Of a stretch of DNA of 63,556 nucleotides, positions 1 through 9,332 are shown piece after piece. Position 1 is the stretch's first letter. Every line of letters starts with the position of its first letter. The DNA lies in contig NZ_LT985361.1 of the NCBI RefSeq assembly GCF_900269665.1, positions 3,570,958-3,634,513 of the forward strand, written 5' to 3'. The stretch comes from Nocardia suismassiliense (GTDB lineage Bacteria > Actinomycetota > Actinomycetes > Mycobacteriales > Mycobacteriaceae). Position numbers and translations under genes: made by a program. The notes under the pieces were generated by a model. It saw only the letters and a program-made list of their open reading frames with translations. It made no database searches and was not told the origin of the DNA.

Positions 1-2189
1 GGGGGAGCGGCGAGTAGACCTAGTTCATGCAGGATGGGCTCGGAGAGCACTGTCCATAACCAGCTGAGGGTCTCGGTGATCGATTGCTGCGCTGCTGATT
101 GTTGGGCGGACGACAGGCGGGGATCGGTGGAATTTGTTACGGCGGTGCGGAATTGGGCGGTGCGGGCGGTCAGCTCTGTTTCCGATAGGTCGGGGAGTGT
201 GATCGTGCGTAGGGCGGCGTGCTCGATGATCAACGCGTCCGAGCCGAGTCCGCTGACGTTCACGACGATGGTGGGGCTCGTTTTCGGTGCTGCGGAGAGT
301 AATTCAGAGACATCAGGGGGTTTCAGGAAGGTGTGAAGTCCGGGTATCTGACGGATTTCGGCGATCAGTCGATGCCATTCCTGTGCGGCGTGCCGGCGTT
401 GCTCGCCGGTGGGAGCTCCCGGCGACGCCCTGATGAAGAGCTGTGGCGCGGAAAAGCCAGCTGTTTCAGGTTGATTCAGCACGTGGCTGAGTTCGTCGAA
501 GCGTTGGGCCAACCGGGGTTCGCGCTTCGCGAGTTCGATGCTGTGGCGGTGCAGTATGCCGTGGCCGTGCTCCAGTATGCGCAGCGCGTGCTGCGGGTCG
601 GGTGGACCGACTCTGAGCGCGCACGCGGCGGCGTCACGAGTCAGTCCGGTGAAGTCGGCGAGCAGTCGCGCACGGTCGGTCATCGGCAGAGTGCGCGCGG
701 CGAACTGGGGTAACAGATCCACCGCCATGTCGAATGTTTGGTGCACGAGCCTGCTGGTGGCAGCCGAGACGGTAACGCCGGGGACGGTCAATTGACGTGC
801 GGCAGCGACTCGTTCGGGCACCGAGACGGTCGAGTCGCCCGCGATCTGCTGCCATCGGCGTGTGGCATCGTCGGCGGCGGAACCGGTGAGCGTGGTCCGC
901 AGCGAATACGCGGCCGCGACCGTCGCCCGAGCACGCGAATGCAACACGTGACCGGGCGGTGCGGCTGCGGCGGCTCGTTCAGCGAAATGCCTGAGCCGCT
1001 TCAGCTCTCGGTGTGCGCGCCGCGGCAGATCGTCGGCCAGCCGGTGTTGCTCCAGTTGATCGTCCGGAATACCCCAGCGGTGCAGGAAGCGGGCACGCTC
1101 GACCTCGGCATGAACGAGGCGTCGCTCCGCCGGATGGGCATTCGCCCGCGAGGTGATGCGGGCCCACCGTATCGCGGTGGCAGCCTCCGCGAGATCGGTC
1201 GGATCGGACAACTCCCGAAACCGTTGCAGGAGCAGTAACGCCAGGTTGATGTGGTACCGCGCCCACAGCGGATGAGACCTGGCTCGGACACCGTGCGGCA
1301 GCTCCGCCACCGCTTGTTTCGCCAGCAGGGTCGCCTCGTCCAATACCGAGGCGTCGGCGTCTCCCCAAATATGCTGTAGCCGTAGCGCATCGGCGAGCGA
1401 GGATGCGGCTCCCGGAACCGGCGCCCCGCTGCGTTCGCCGTGCGCGAGCGCTTCTCGAAGTAACTCGACCGATTCCCGCAGTATCGAAGCATCACCGGTC
1501 GCGACGGCTTTGCCGAGCAACGCACCGGCCAGTGAGTTGAGCCGAGATCCGCGGAGCTCATGGTCGGCGGGCGTGCCCTGCAGCGCGGCCCGGCCGGCGT
1601 GGATGCCGTCGTCGAGGTCGACCGGCTCGCCGGCGCAGCGCCATCGGGACAACAGGGCCCCCGCCAGATTCGCCGAGAGGGCGGGCAGCATCGAATGGCC
1701 CGCCGGCGCGTGATCCAAGGCCTGACGGAACAATTCGATCGCATGATCGATATCGTCGCGGGCGCCGAACCGTTCGAATCGCGCCCACTCGGTGAGCCCT
1801 AAACCGTTCTCCGCCGCGCTACGGAGTTCGGGCTGCGCCGTCGCACACAGGGGAGTGGCGAACACGTCGGCGGCTCGTTCGAGCAGCTTCAGCCGACCGG
1901 TCTGTTCGTATTGCGCGAACAGCTTTGCCGCTTCGGTGATCGCGGAATGCCCGCTCGTATCGCGCATGGGCGCACAGATATGCAGATGGACCTGCGGATC
2001 GCCACAGATGAGCGCGTTGAACTCGCTCAGCGCCCGACCGTGCTCGGTGCCGGTGATATTCAGCGGCTCGCCGTCCCAGATCGCCAGCAGCGCATCGAGG
2101 TCGGGACCGGGCGGTCCGTTCGCGATCGTGCGCAGTTCGTCACCGAGTTGCCCGGGCGCAAGTTCCATGGCGGTGCGTAAGTTGTCCAT
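1..2189 (-). CDS. CHAT-domain protein with TPR-like repeats, 3' end cut off by contig edge
   Basis: One reading frame stays open from the ATG at 2189 to the window edge (729 complete codons, no stop), so the gene is truncated at its C-terminus. The first ~450 residues are helical, TPR-like repeats (for example AIELFRQALDHAPAGHSMLP and SLADALRL). The later part matches the start of a CHAT (caspase HetF-associated with TPRs) domain: ALRILEHGHGILHRHS, FLKPPDVSELLSAAP, TIVVNVSGLGSDALII, then WLWTVLSEPILHELG at the edge. The catalytic His and Cys of CHAT proteases lie downstream in family members and are off the contig, so activity cannot be judged. A TGA 36 nt upstream of the ATG closes the frame; no strong Shine-Dalgarno is visible. 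It is divergent from the membrane-protein gene at 2364. CHAT proteins act as peptidases or scaffolds in signalling and defence; the role here is inferred. Confidence 0.85.
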   Translation of the reverse strand, partial: MDNLRTAMELAPGQLGDELRTIANGPPGPDLDALLAIWDGEPLNITGTEHGRALSEFNALICGDPQVHLHICAPMRDTSGHSAITEAAKLFAQYEQTGRLKLLERAADVFATPLCATAQPELRSAAENGLGLTEWARFERFGARDDIDHAIELFRQALDHAPAGHSMLPALSANLAGALLSRWRCAGEPVDLDDGIHAGRAALQGTPADHELRGSRLNSLAGALLGKAVATGDASILRESVELLREALAHGERSGAPVPGAASSLADALRLQHIWGDADASVLDEATLLAKQAVAELPHGVRARSHPLWARYHINLALLLLQRFRELSDPTDLAEAATAIRWARITSRANAHPAERRLVHAEVERARFLHRWGIPDDQLEQHRLADDLPRRAHRELKRLRHFAERAAAAAPPGHVLHSRARATVAAAYSLRTTLTGSAADDATRRWQQIAGDSTVSVPERVAAARQLTVPGVTVSAATSRLVHQTFDMAVDLLPQFAARTLPMTDRARLLADFTGLTRDAAACALRVGPPDPQHALRILEHGHGILHRHSIELAKREPRLAQRFDELSHVLNQPETAGFSAPQLFIRASPGAPTGEQRRHAAQEWHRLIAEIRQIPGLHTFLKPPDVSELLSAAPKTSPTIVVNVSGLGSDALIIEHAALRTITLPDLSETELTARTAQFRTAVTNSTDPRLSSAQQSAAQQSITETLSWLWTVLSEPILHELGLLAAP

Positions 2190-2363
2190 GTCCGGTCTGT
2201 TCGCGTTGTCGCGCAAGGTCTTTCACCCACTGTCTAGAGGTGCTGTTCGAACCGCGACGGCGGCCCGGGTTCGGCGGTACCTTCAAACGTGATGTCGTTG
2301 AGGCTAATTGGCGACAGCAGGTAGCCGAGGCCGATTGGCTACACGCGATTCTTTGGAGGCGCC

Positions 2364-3272
2364 ATGTCGAGCACCGGCGACGGACCGGAACCTCAGGCTT
2401 TGCTCGCAACGGTGCCCACCGGACTACTCTTCGTGACACTGGCCGTAGCGGGCACCGCGCTCGGCCACCGCCGCTGGTACGAACTGCCCGTCCTCGTTCG
2501 CGAACTGGACACGCTGGCCCGGCATCCCGGCGCGCAGACACCCGGGATCGTGCTGTTGACCGCTGTCGCCGTGCTGGTGGCCGCCATGGGAAGCGGTCTG
2601 GTGGTGCAGATGCTCGCCGGAGTGACCCACCAGCTGTGGTCGCAGCTGTGGCCCGCGCCGCTGCGCGGCTTCGGCAGACTGCTCACCCGCTGGCGGGCGC
2701 GGCGCTGGATCGCCGCGGGCCGCGCCCTCGACCTGGCCTGGCGCAATACCGCCCGCGGTCAAGCAGGCCAACGCCCGCCGGGTTTCCTCGGCACCGAGGA
2801 CACCGCGCGCCTGAACGCCTTACGGAACCGGATATCGCTGACCGAACCGCGCCACCCCACCTGGATCGGCGACCGCATCCGCTCCACCGACGACCGCGTG
2901 CTGCACCACTACGGTTTGGACCTCGACTCTGCCTGGCCACGGCTGTGGCTCATCGTCCCGAGCGAGACGCGTAGCGAGATCCGTTCCGCGCGGGCCCGCT
3001 ACGACGCCGCCACTCGCCTTGCGGCATGGTCGATTCCGTACCTGCTGCTCGCCGTGTGGTGGTGGCCGTCGGCCTTGCTCGCGACGACCATCGCGCTGGT
3101 AGGTGGCCGCCGCGGCCGCGCCGCCATCGACAGATTCTGCGCACTGGCCGAGTCCGCCGTGGACCTCTACGGCCGGGACCTCTCGGCCGCCCTCGGCCTC
3201 CCGGCCGGGGAAGGAGCCGTCCAGCCGGAGACCGGCCAGTTGATCACCGCGCACCTCCGCAAAGGAACCTGA
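2364..3272 (+). CDS. Membrane protein of unknown function, divergent from the CHAT gene
   Basis: The 302-residue product has a membrane segment near residues 17-33, another near 61-82, and a closely spaced pair near 225-250 (around IPYLLLAVWWWPSALLATTIAL). An Arg/Trp-rich cytosolic stretch lies between. GGAGG sits 5 nt before the ATG, which fixes the start. It shares a 174-bp intergenic region with the divergent CHAT/TPR gene, so the two are probably co-regulated and may work together; that link is inferred from position only. I do not recognise a named domain. Confidence 0.8.
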   Translation: MSSTGDGPEPQALLATVPTGLLFVTLAVAGTALGHRRWYELPVLVRELDTLARHPGAQTPGIVLLTAVAVLVAAMGSGLVVQMLAGVTHQLWSQLWPAPLRGFGRLLTRWRARRWIAAGRALDLAWRNTARGQAGQRPPGFLGTEDTARLNALRNRISLTEPRHPTWIGDRIRSTDDRVLHHYGLDLDSAWPRLWLIVPSETRSEIRSARARYDAATRLAAWSIPYLLLAVWWWPSALLATTIALVGGRRGRAAIDRFCALAESAVDLYGRDLSAALGLPAGEGAVQPETGQLITAHLRKGT

Positions 3273-3481
3273 CCGACGCCCGCCGGTGTGCCGGAAACTC
3301 GGGTGGAGAACTGTTCGGTTGTCCGATAAGGTGCGATGTCGCGGCCACGGGGGTTCTATCGTGCCGCCGATTTCTATTGAGATGTGCCAGTTTCGGGTAG
3401 CGCGTGCCCGGGCCGGTTGGGGGAGATTCGCCGCGAATCACCGCACGGACAGGTCGTCGGCTGGCGTACGAGGAGGTACCG

Positions 3482-3862
3482 ATGCCCTACGCGATTCTGG
3501 GTCTGCTGACGCTCGCGCTGTGGATCTACTGTCTGATCGACATCATCACCTGCCCCGACGCGGGCATTCGGCACCTGCCCAAACTGGGCTGGCTGATCGT
3601 TGTGATCCTGCTGCCCACCGTGGGCGCGCTGCTCTGGTTGTTCGTGGGCCGCCCGCTGCACGAGTCGCGTCCGCGCTCGACGACCGGCTACACCGAGTAC
3701 GACCGGCCCGGCCGTTATGTCGCGCAGGATCCGGCGGCTGACGAGGCGTTTCTGCAGAAATTGCGGGAGCGGGCCGAACAGCAGCGGGCCGAAGCCCGCC
3801 AGCAGGAAGCCGAACGGCAGAACGACGAGGATCGGCGTCGTGAGCAGGGTGAACAGCTCTAG
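3482..3862 (+). CDS. PLDc_N (phospholipase D N-terminal-like) small membrane protein
   Basis: The 126-residue protein opens with two membrane helices (LGLLTLALWIYCLIDIIT and LGWLIVVILLPTVGALLW) joined by a short loop, followed by GRPL. That is the PLDc_N/cardiolipin synthase N-terminal arrangement without the catalytic HKD part. The tail (about residues 85-126) is a charged Glu/Arg/Gln-rich helix, probably a coiled coil in the cytosol. The frame extends upstream, but GAGGAGG just before the ATG at 3482 decides the start. Stand-alone PLDc_N proteins are common in actinomycetes and have no established function. Confidence 0.82.
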   Translation: MPYAILGLLTLALWIYCLIDIITCPDAGIRHLPKLGWLIVVILLPTVGALLWLFVGRPLHESRPRSTTGYTEYDRPGRYVAQDPAADEAFLQKLRERAEQQRAEARQQEAERQNDEDRRREQGEQL

Positions 3863-3975
3863 CAGCTATTGATGCGCCATTGACAACCGGCGCGTGAATG
3901 CTGAATTCTGGGCGCCGACGTGGCATGGGTCGAACCGGGACTCGCAATACCGCCGCCGTACGTCTTAGGAGAATT

Positions 3976-4479
3976 ATGACCCTGCCGCAGTGGCCGGACC
4001 ATGACATCACCCAGCTACGCGAGGTCGCCGACAAGATCGCGACGCTCATCCAGCGCAACGCCGAAGGTAGTGGGGGCTTGCCGCGCTTCGTCGATGCCCT
4101 GCAGCAGAGCGGGCCGATCGCAGACCTGCTGATCGAGTACTCGGTCCGCTGGTTCAACGACAGCAGAGGCGAGTCGGTCCTGCTCGGGCCGGAGCTGTAC
4201 TGGGTACTCACCGAGACCGTTTCGCCGGAAGATCGCGGCGGGGAGGGATACGGCCAGCCGGCCACGAACTGCCATCCGGTCACCCGCACCCGGCAGATGC
4301 TGCTGATCTGTGTGCTGGAAAAGCTGTCCGCCCGGCCGTGGCATCCCGAGCCGGGCGAGGATTCCGCGGCGGCGATCGTGAAACACCGCTACAGCAACAA
4401 TGCGGTGCCCTCGCTGCCGACCAGGGTGACGCAGCCTGCGGGTGTCGAAGGCGTGATCACGACCTCGCAATTCACCTAG
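3976..4479 (+). CDS. Hypothetical protein, 167 aa
   Basis: A soluble, mostly helical protein starting MTLPQWPDHDITQLREVADK, with AGGAGA 6 nt before the ATG. The open frame continues 78 nt upstream, but that part reads like intergenic sequence. No signal peptide, membrane segment or known motif is visible. It is followed by ~400 bp without a convincing gene. I do not recognise the family. Confidence 0.7.
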   Translation: MTLPQWPDHDITQLREVADKIATLIQRNAEGSGGLPRFVDALQQSGPIADLLIEYSVRWFNDSRGESVLLGPELYWVLTETVSPEDRGGEGYGQPATNCHPVTRTRQMLLICVLEKLSARPWHPEPGEDSAAAIVKHRYSNNAVPSLPTRVTQPAGVEGVITTSQFT

Positions 4480-4879
4480 CGCGCGGCTTACGCGCTCATC
4501 GCGCCGATACCGAACTGGCCTCCGTCCGAGGCTTGTCGCGCCGAACACGTCTATGCCCCAAGGGGTTTCGATGGATTCGGCGCCGTACCCGCCCTCGTCC
4601 GACCAGGTCGGCGCATGCGCTGGGATTCGATCGAGCCGGTGTCGCTGCCGAATCTGGTTGCCGGCGCCTGAGCAAGAGCACCGAGCCATGGCGGGGGTCT
4701 CGACGCCCCGAAAACACCGACCTGGGGCCAGTTGCCGACCCCGATATCCGGCGGGTCCGTCAAAAGATAGATTAATCTGTCGTATCAGCGCGATACCATC
4801 AAAAGCAGACGCGGTGAAGTTCACGATGCGACGTTGGATGGTTCCCGTCGGAGGTCTCCCAGTATCGGAGTAGAAGCTT
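4480..4879. other. Intergenic region, no supported gene
   Basis: About 400 bp. Short open frames on both strands lack ribosome sites and family signatures. The last ~120 bp (about 4760-4820) are clearly richer in A+T than the surroundings and probably carry the promoter of the XRE regulator at 4880. Confidence 0.55.
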
Positions 4880-5806
4880 ATGGTCGGACAGCCCGGCTGG
4901 GTCGGCGTCGAGCCAAGTGTCGCCGACCGTGGTCCGACCGCACTGCGCATCGCGGTCGGCGGCCAGCTGCGCAAGTTGCGTGAGGCTTGCGGCATCACGC
5001 CGCAGGTCGCGGGCGAGCACATCCGGGGCTCGTACGCCAAGATCAGCCGGCTCGAACTCGGGCGGACCGGCTTCAAGGAACGCGACATCGTCGATCTGCT
5101 GACCCTGTACGGGGTCACCGATCCCGAGAAGCGGGCGACGTTCCTGGATCTGGCCCGCAAGGCCAACGAGCCGGGCTGGTGGCACCGATACAACGATCTG
5201 CTGCCGCAATGGTTCGAGACCTACATCGGTCTGGAAGGCGCGGCGCGCACGATCAGAACGTTCGAGGGCCAACTCGTGCCCGGGTTGCTGCAGACCGAGG
5301 ACTACGCCACCGCCCTCGTCGCGGTGGGCCACGAGAACGCCCAAGCCGCACAGGGTGGCCAGCACCCGAACATCGACGTCAACTCCGCCCGACGGGTGGA
5401 ACTGCGGACCAAGCGCCAGCGAATCCTGGATTCGGGGAGCGGGCCGATGCTGTGGGCGGTACTGGACGAGGCCGTGCTGCACCGACCGGTCGGCGGGACG
5501 AGGGTGCAGCGCGAGCAGATCGAACATCTCGTGGAGATGTCGACCAGGCCCGGTGTGACAATCCAGGTGCTGTCCTATCGGTCCGGCGCGCACGCGGCGG
5601 CGGGCAGCTCGTTCACGATGCTGCGCTTCGCCGAGCGCGAACTGCCCGACATCGTCTACCTGGAGCAGCTGACGACCGCGCTCTACCTGGATCGCCGCGA
5701 GGACCTCCACTTCTATCGCGAAGTGATGGACCGGCTGGCGGTGCAGGCGGAGACGCCGGAAGAGTCGCGGGAGCTGATGAGTGCCGAGGCCGCGCGGTTG
5801 GCATGA
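4880..5806 (+). CDS. XRE-family helix-turn-helix regulator with DUF5753 domain
   Basis: 308 residues. An XRE/Cro-type helix-turn-helix lies at about residues 20-75 (LRIAVGGQLRKLREACGI and IRGSYAKISRLELGR). The DUF5753 effector region starts about residue 105 (WWHRYNDLLPQWFETYIGLE) and includes the hallmark FEGQLVPGLLQTEDYA. This is a very common actinomycete regulator class, usually next to a small DUF397 partner. None is seen here: the next gene converges and ends 20 nt away. GGAG lies about 10 nt before the ATG. The target is unknown. Confidence 0.93.
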   Translation: MVGQPGWVGVEPSVADRGPTALRIAVGGQLRKLREACGITPQVAGEHIRGSYAKISRLELGRTGFKERDIVDLLTLYGVTDPEKRATFLDLARKANEPGWWHRYNDLLPQWFETYIGLEGAARTIRTFEGQLVPGLLQTEDYATALVAVGHENAQAAQGGQHPNIDVNSARRVELRTKRQRILDSGSGPMLWAVLDEAVLHRPVGGTRVQREQIEHLVEMSTRPGVTIQVLSYRSGAHAAAGSSFTMLRFAERELPDIVYLEQLTTALYLDRREDLHFYREVMDRLAVQAETPEESRELMSAEAARLA

Positions 5807-5825
5807 TCACGCCCTAGCGCAGATT

Positions 5826-7010
5826 TTATGGCGTCGCGCAGAGTGCGGTGTCGACAACCCGATTGACGTTGCGAGTGGCTTCCCCTGACTCGGGCACCTG
5901 GTTGACGGTCACCGTGACCGCGCGCCCGTCGCTGGTGACACCGCCTCGGGTTTCGAAGCCGTCGATGTCGCCGCCGTGGCCCCAACTGTCTGCGCCGCAG
6001 GGCAGTTGGCGATACATGAGGCCGAGTCCATAGCCCTGCTTACCCGGAACAGGCAGCGGGACAGTCTGTTTCATTTCGGCGAGCTGAGCGGGGGGCAACA
6101 GTTCGCCGTCGAGCAGCGCGACGAAGAACCGGTTGAGGTCCGCGCCGGTTGCGACCATCGCGCCCGCCGCACCGGCGTACGACACGTTCTGGCGGGTGTA
6201 ATCGACCAGCTCGCCACCCGACTGCAGGTAGCCGACGGGATGGGGACCGCGGATCTCGGTTTCGCCGGGTTCCGGAAAGTAGGTGTCGCGCAGGCCGAGT
6301 GGCTCGATGATGCGGTGGGTGATCGCCGCGCCGACCGACTCTCCGGTGATCTTCTCGATGATCATCCCCGCCAGTGCGTAGTTGGTGTTGGAGTACGCCC
6401 ACTGGGCGCCGGGTTCGAAATCGGCGGGCGCGGTCAGCACGTTGCGGACGATCTCGGCGATATCCTTTGTCCCCCAACGCGCATCCTCGGAGGGCGAGGC
6501 GATCTGCCCCGGCTTCGGCGGCGCCCCGAACTCGGCCGCGTACTCCGGCAGACCGCTGGTGTGCTGCAACAGATTTCGGACCGTGATCCGATTCCCGTCG
6601 ATGCCCGGCCCCTGCACGACGCCCGGGAGATACCGTTCCACCGGCGCGTCCAACTCGACCTTGCCCTCGGCCACCAATTGCAGCACGACCGTCGCCACAT
6701 AGGTTTTGGTGTTGCTGCCGATCCGCACTCGGGCGTCGTCCTGGAAGGGGGTGCCGTGCGCGAGGTCGCCTGCTCCGGCCGTCCCCGTCCAGACCCCGCT
6801 GCGATCGGTGACCACGATCTGCGCCCCGGGCAGGCGGTCTCCGATGATCAACTGTTGCAAGGCTGCGGTGACCTGTGCCCGCTGCCCGGCCTCGGCGGAG
6901 GGCTCGGCTCGAACGGTCTCCGTGGCATCGCACGACGTCGCCATGAGGGCGACCAGTGCCCCGGCTACCGCCACGGTGCCGAACGAACGATGACTTACCT
7001 TGGTGCGCAA
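5826..7010 (-). CDS. Serine hydrolase (beta-lactamase / D-Ala-D-Ala carboxypeptidase family), lipoprotein
   Basis: 394 residues. The N-terminus is a signal peptide ending in a lipobox-like MATSC (Cys27), so it is probably anchored outside the cytoplasmic membrane. Class C beta-lactamase/DD-peptidase motifs are present: S-N-T-K with the nucleophile at Ser99, Y-S-N at about residue 206 (WAYSNTNYALAG), and GHGG near the C-terminus (SWGHGGDIDG). Also visible is the typical LLQHTSGLPEY. Members hydrolyse D-amino-acid peptides, beta-lactams or esters; the substrate cannot be read here. It converges with the XRE regulator 20 nt away. Confidence 0.93.
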   Translation of the reverse strand: MRTKVSHRSFGTVAVAGALVALMATSCDATETVRAEPSAEAGQRAQVTAALQQLIIGDRLPGAQIVVTDRSGVWTGTAGAGDLAHGTPFQDDARVRIGSNTKTYVATVVLQLVAEGKVELDAPVERYLPGVVQGPGIDGNRITVRNLLQHTSGLPEYAAEFGAPPKPGQIASPSEDARWGTKDIAEIVRNVLTAPADFEPGAQWAYSNTNYALAGMIIEKITGESVGAAITHRIIEPLGLRDTYFPEPGETEIRGPHPVGYLQSGGELVDYTRQNVSYAGAAGAMVATGADLNRFFVALLDGELLPPAQLAEMKQTVPLPVPGKQGYGLGLMYRQLPCGADSWGHGGDIDGFETRGGVTSDGRAVTVTVNQVPESGEATRNVNRVVDTALCATP

Positions 7011-7135
7011 GGTGCTTCCTCTCTGCTGCGGACTCCAGTCACGCTATGAGAGATAGGCAGGTCATCGTCAGCTGGCAGCCCCCCGTCTTCCTGGTAGTGC
7101 TGGCACCACCCCGGCGGGGGCGGTACCAGCGGTGG

Positions 7136-7384
7136 TCAGACCCCGTCCACGGCTAGCGTCCCGAACCGGCTGACGTTCGCGTGGTTGTGTCCGTCGGCGC
7201 TGGTGATCACGACCTCGGTGGGGTTGGTGAGGGCGATGGCGCAGTAGTTGTCCCGATCTTGCTGGACGCTGATGGACAACAGGCGGCGGTCGGTGGCCGC
7301 CTGCCACTCCTCCATGGCGTCGTACAGTCCGCGCATGGACGGATTTTCGAAGTAGACGAGGTTGCGCTTGTTCGTGTCCGACAT
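7136..7384 (-). CDS. Small hypothetical protein, 82 aa
   Basis: Starts MSDTNKRNLVYFENPSMRGL with GGAGAG upstream; a longer frame exists to 7435 but has no ribosome site. The sequence alternates short strands and a helix (MRGLYDAMEEWQAAT) and has no signal peptide. The neighbours do not suggest a function and I do not recognise the family. Confidence 0.65.
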   Translation of the reverse strand: MSDTNKRNLVYFENPSMRGLYDAMEEWQAATDRRLLSISVQQDRDNYCAIALTNPTEVVITSADGHNHANVSRFGTLAVDGV

Positions 7385-7482
7385 GAGACCGCTCTCCGTT
7401 CGGGTCGTGGGGCAGGTCGGCGAGGCCGCCCTCATCTATCGTAGACCGCGACGAATAGTGTTCTAATGCAAAATGTTTGGGC

Positions 7483-8127
7483 TCACGGACCGACCGTGAT
7501 CGCCGCCGATCCCATGGGATTGGTCATCGCGTAGGTGGCCGACCACACGGCCGACGTCTCCGTCGGGCAGCCGTAGCGACCCCACGGCTGCATCGGCACC
7601 GAGACCCGGTCGACCACCAGCGTCGACGGCTCGCCGTTGACCCAGGTCGCAGGCACCGAAGCGGGTGCGTTCGGCGCGATGCCGAGGGAGCACCGCGTCT
7701 CGGGCCCGCGCAGCGAGATCGACATGCCACCATCGGGAATCGTCAGGGTCGCGTTGATCGGCGAACCGTGCTGCACCGCGATCGGCCAGGGTCCACCGCT
7801 CGTGACGCCGGCGGTGAGGTCGGGCACGTTGGTCGAGCAGTAGGAACCGTCGAACGGCCCGAACGTCAGCACCACCGGTCCGGTGGCACTGTGGTTGTCC
7901 GGCGCCATCGGCACGTTGCCGCCCGCGGCGGATTCGCCGCACGTGATGATCAGCTGACCCACCGTGAAGGTCACCGGCCCCTGACTGAGGGCGAAAATGG
8001 CATTGTCGGCCGGGGTGACCGTGGTCGACCCCTGCGCCTGCGCGAGACCGCCGCCCAGCGCGACCGCGATCGCCGTACTGCCTGCCGCGGCCACCGCCAC
8101 CCGCGCGAAGAACCTCTTGTCGAACAT
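7483..8127 (-). CDS. Secreted protein of unknown function, 214 aa
   Basis: A GAAGGAG site 6 nt before the ATG at 8127 sets the start (MFDKRFFARVAVAAAG). Residues 1-33 form a signal peptide ending ALGGGLAQAQ. The mature part is beta-rich, with four well-spaced cysteines (ITCGE, GSYCSTN, ETRCSLG, GRYGCPTE) that could form two disulfides, as expected of an exported protein. No enzymatic motif is seen. Confidence 0.75.
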   Translation of the reverse strand: MFDKRFFARVAVAAAGSTAIAVALGGGLAQAQGSTTVTPADNAIFALSQGPVTFTVGQLIITCGESAAGGNVPMAPDNHSATGPVVLTFGPFDGSYCSTNVPDLTAGVTSGGPWPIAVQHGSPINATLTIPDGGMSISLRGPETRCSLGIAPNAPASVPATWVNGEPSTLVVDRVSVPMQPWGRYGCPTETSAVWSATYAMTNPMGSAAITVGP

Positions 8128-8345
8128 CGCACGCTCCTTCGGGCAAACAGCTACGACAGCGGATCCAGCTGCCGAAGTCGACAATATGCCGAAAACCGTT
8201 CCAGCGGAATGGACCTCACGGCAACTGGGGATGCCGGTCTCGTTGCCGGGATGACTTTTGTCATGGCCGATCCATGCGGTAACTCATCCGGATTCGATGA
8301 CTGCGCTTACTACTGACCAGGGCCGGAGTCCGTGATCGTAGAAGC

Positions 8346-9332
8346 ATGAACAGTGCACATCGCAACCCGCTGAACCGCGGCGGTCAACCGATTCACGATG
8401 TCATCACCGCACAGGGCCTGCGCCGGACCTACGGGCACGGCAAGGACGCCTTCGAGGCGGTCAAAGGGGTGGACCTGCGAGTCGCCGAGGGGGAGGTGTT
8501 CGCCTTGCTCGGCACGAACGGTGCCGGTAAGACGTCGACGCTCGACATGCTGGAGGGGCTTGCCGCGCCATCCGCCGGTGTCGTAGAGGTTTTCGGCCTC
8601 GACCCGCGCCGGGACCGCGCGCAGGTCCGCGCACAGGTCGGCATCATGTTGCAGTCCGGTGGGCTGCCCGCTGAGCTGACCGTTCGCGAAACGCTGGAGA
8701 TGTGGCGCGGGACGTGCACCGACCCGACGACCACCGATATCGTTCTGGCACAGGTGGATCTGGCCGATCGGTCCGGCGTCCGGGTCGGTTCGCTGTCGGG
8801 TGGTGAGCAGCGCCGGGTCGATATGGCGTGTGCCCTGGTCGGTCAGCCTCGGCTGCTCTTCCTCGACGAGCCGACCACCGGCCTCGATCCGGAAAGCCGC
8901 CGTGGCACTTGGCAATTGCTCGCCGACCTCAAAGCGTCGGGCGTGACCATGGTGCTCACGACGCACTACCTGGATGAGGCGGAGGCGCTGGCCGACCGGA
9001 TCGCGATCATGCACAAGGGCGAGGTCGCGCGCACCGGCACGCTGCGTGAGATCGTCGACGGTCACCCGGCGCGGATCGTATTCGACCATCCCGGCCTGCC
9101 GTTGCCGCAGCTGCGGGACGCGCGGGTCGACGCGCAGGCCCGCGTCACCGTCGACACCTATGACCTGCAAGGGCATTTGTTCGAACTGCTGGGCTGGGCG
9201 CGTGAGCACGGTCTGCAACTGGGCGGGCTCGAAGCCCGTGCCGCCTCCCTGGAGTCGGTCTTCCTGGACGTCGCCAACGAGCCGGTCGGCGCACCGACGA
9301 CCACCCCCGAATTGATCGGAGCCACCCGATGA
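8346..9332 (+). CDS. ABC transporter ATP-binding protein (DrrA-like)
   Basis: 328 residues with a complete ATPase: Walker A GTNGAGKT at about residues 56-63, Q-loop in VGIMLQSGGLP, signature LSGGEQRRV, Walker B LLFLDEPTTGLDPESR, and the H-loop in TTHYLDEAEALADR. The C-terminal ~80 residues resemble the extension of drug and lipid exporters of the DrrA/CcmA group. It overlaps the permease gene by 4 nt (ATGA). The kinase and regulator that follow make a sensing-and-export operon of the kind that handles antibiotics or envelope lipids; the substrate is not known. Confidence 0.95.
   Translation: MNSAHRNPLNRGGQPIHDVITAQGLRRTYGHGKDAFEAVKGVDLRVAEGEVFALLGTNGAGKTSTLDMLEGLAAPSAGVVEVFGLDPRRDRAQVRAQVGIMLQSGGLPAELTVRETLEMWRGTCTDPTTTDIVLAQVDLADRSGVRVGSLSGGEQRRVDMACALVGQPRLLFLDEPTTGLDPESRRGTWQLLADLKASGVTMVLTTHYLDEAEALADRIAIMHKGEVARTGTLREIVDGHPARIVFDHPGLPLPQLRDARVDAQARVTVDTYDLQGHLFELLGWAREHGLQLGGLEARAASLESVFLDVANEPVGAPTTTPELIGATR

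Noticed and set aside
4015..5193. 392-codon minus-strand frame across 4-5 kb
   Set aside because: Antisense to a clear XRE/DUF5753 gene, with no ribosome site or domain.
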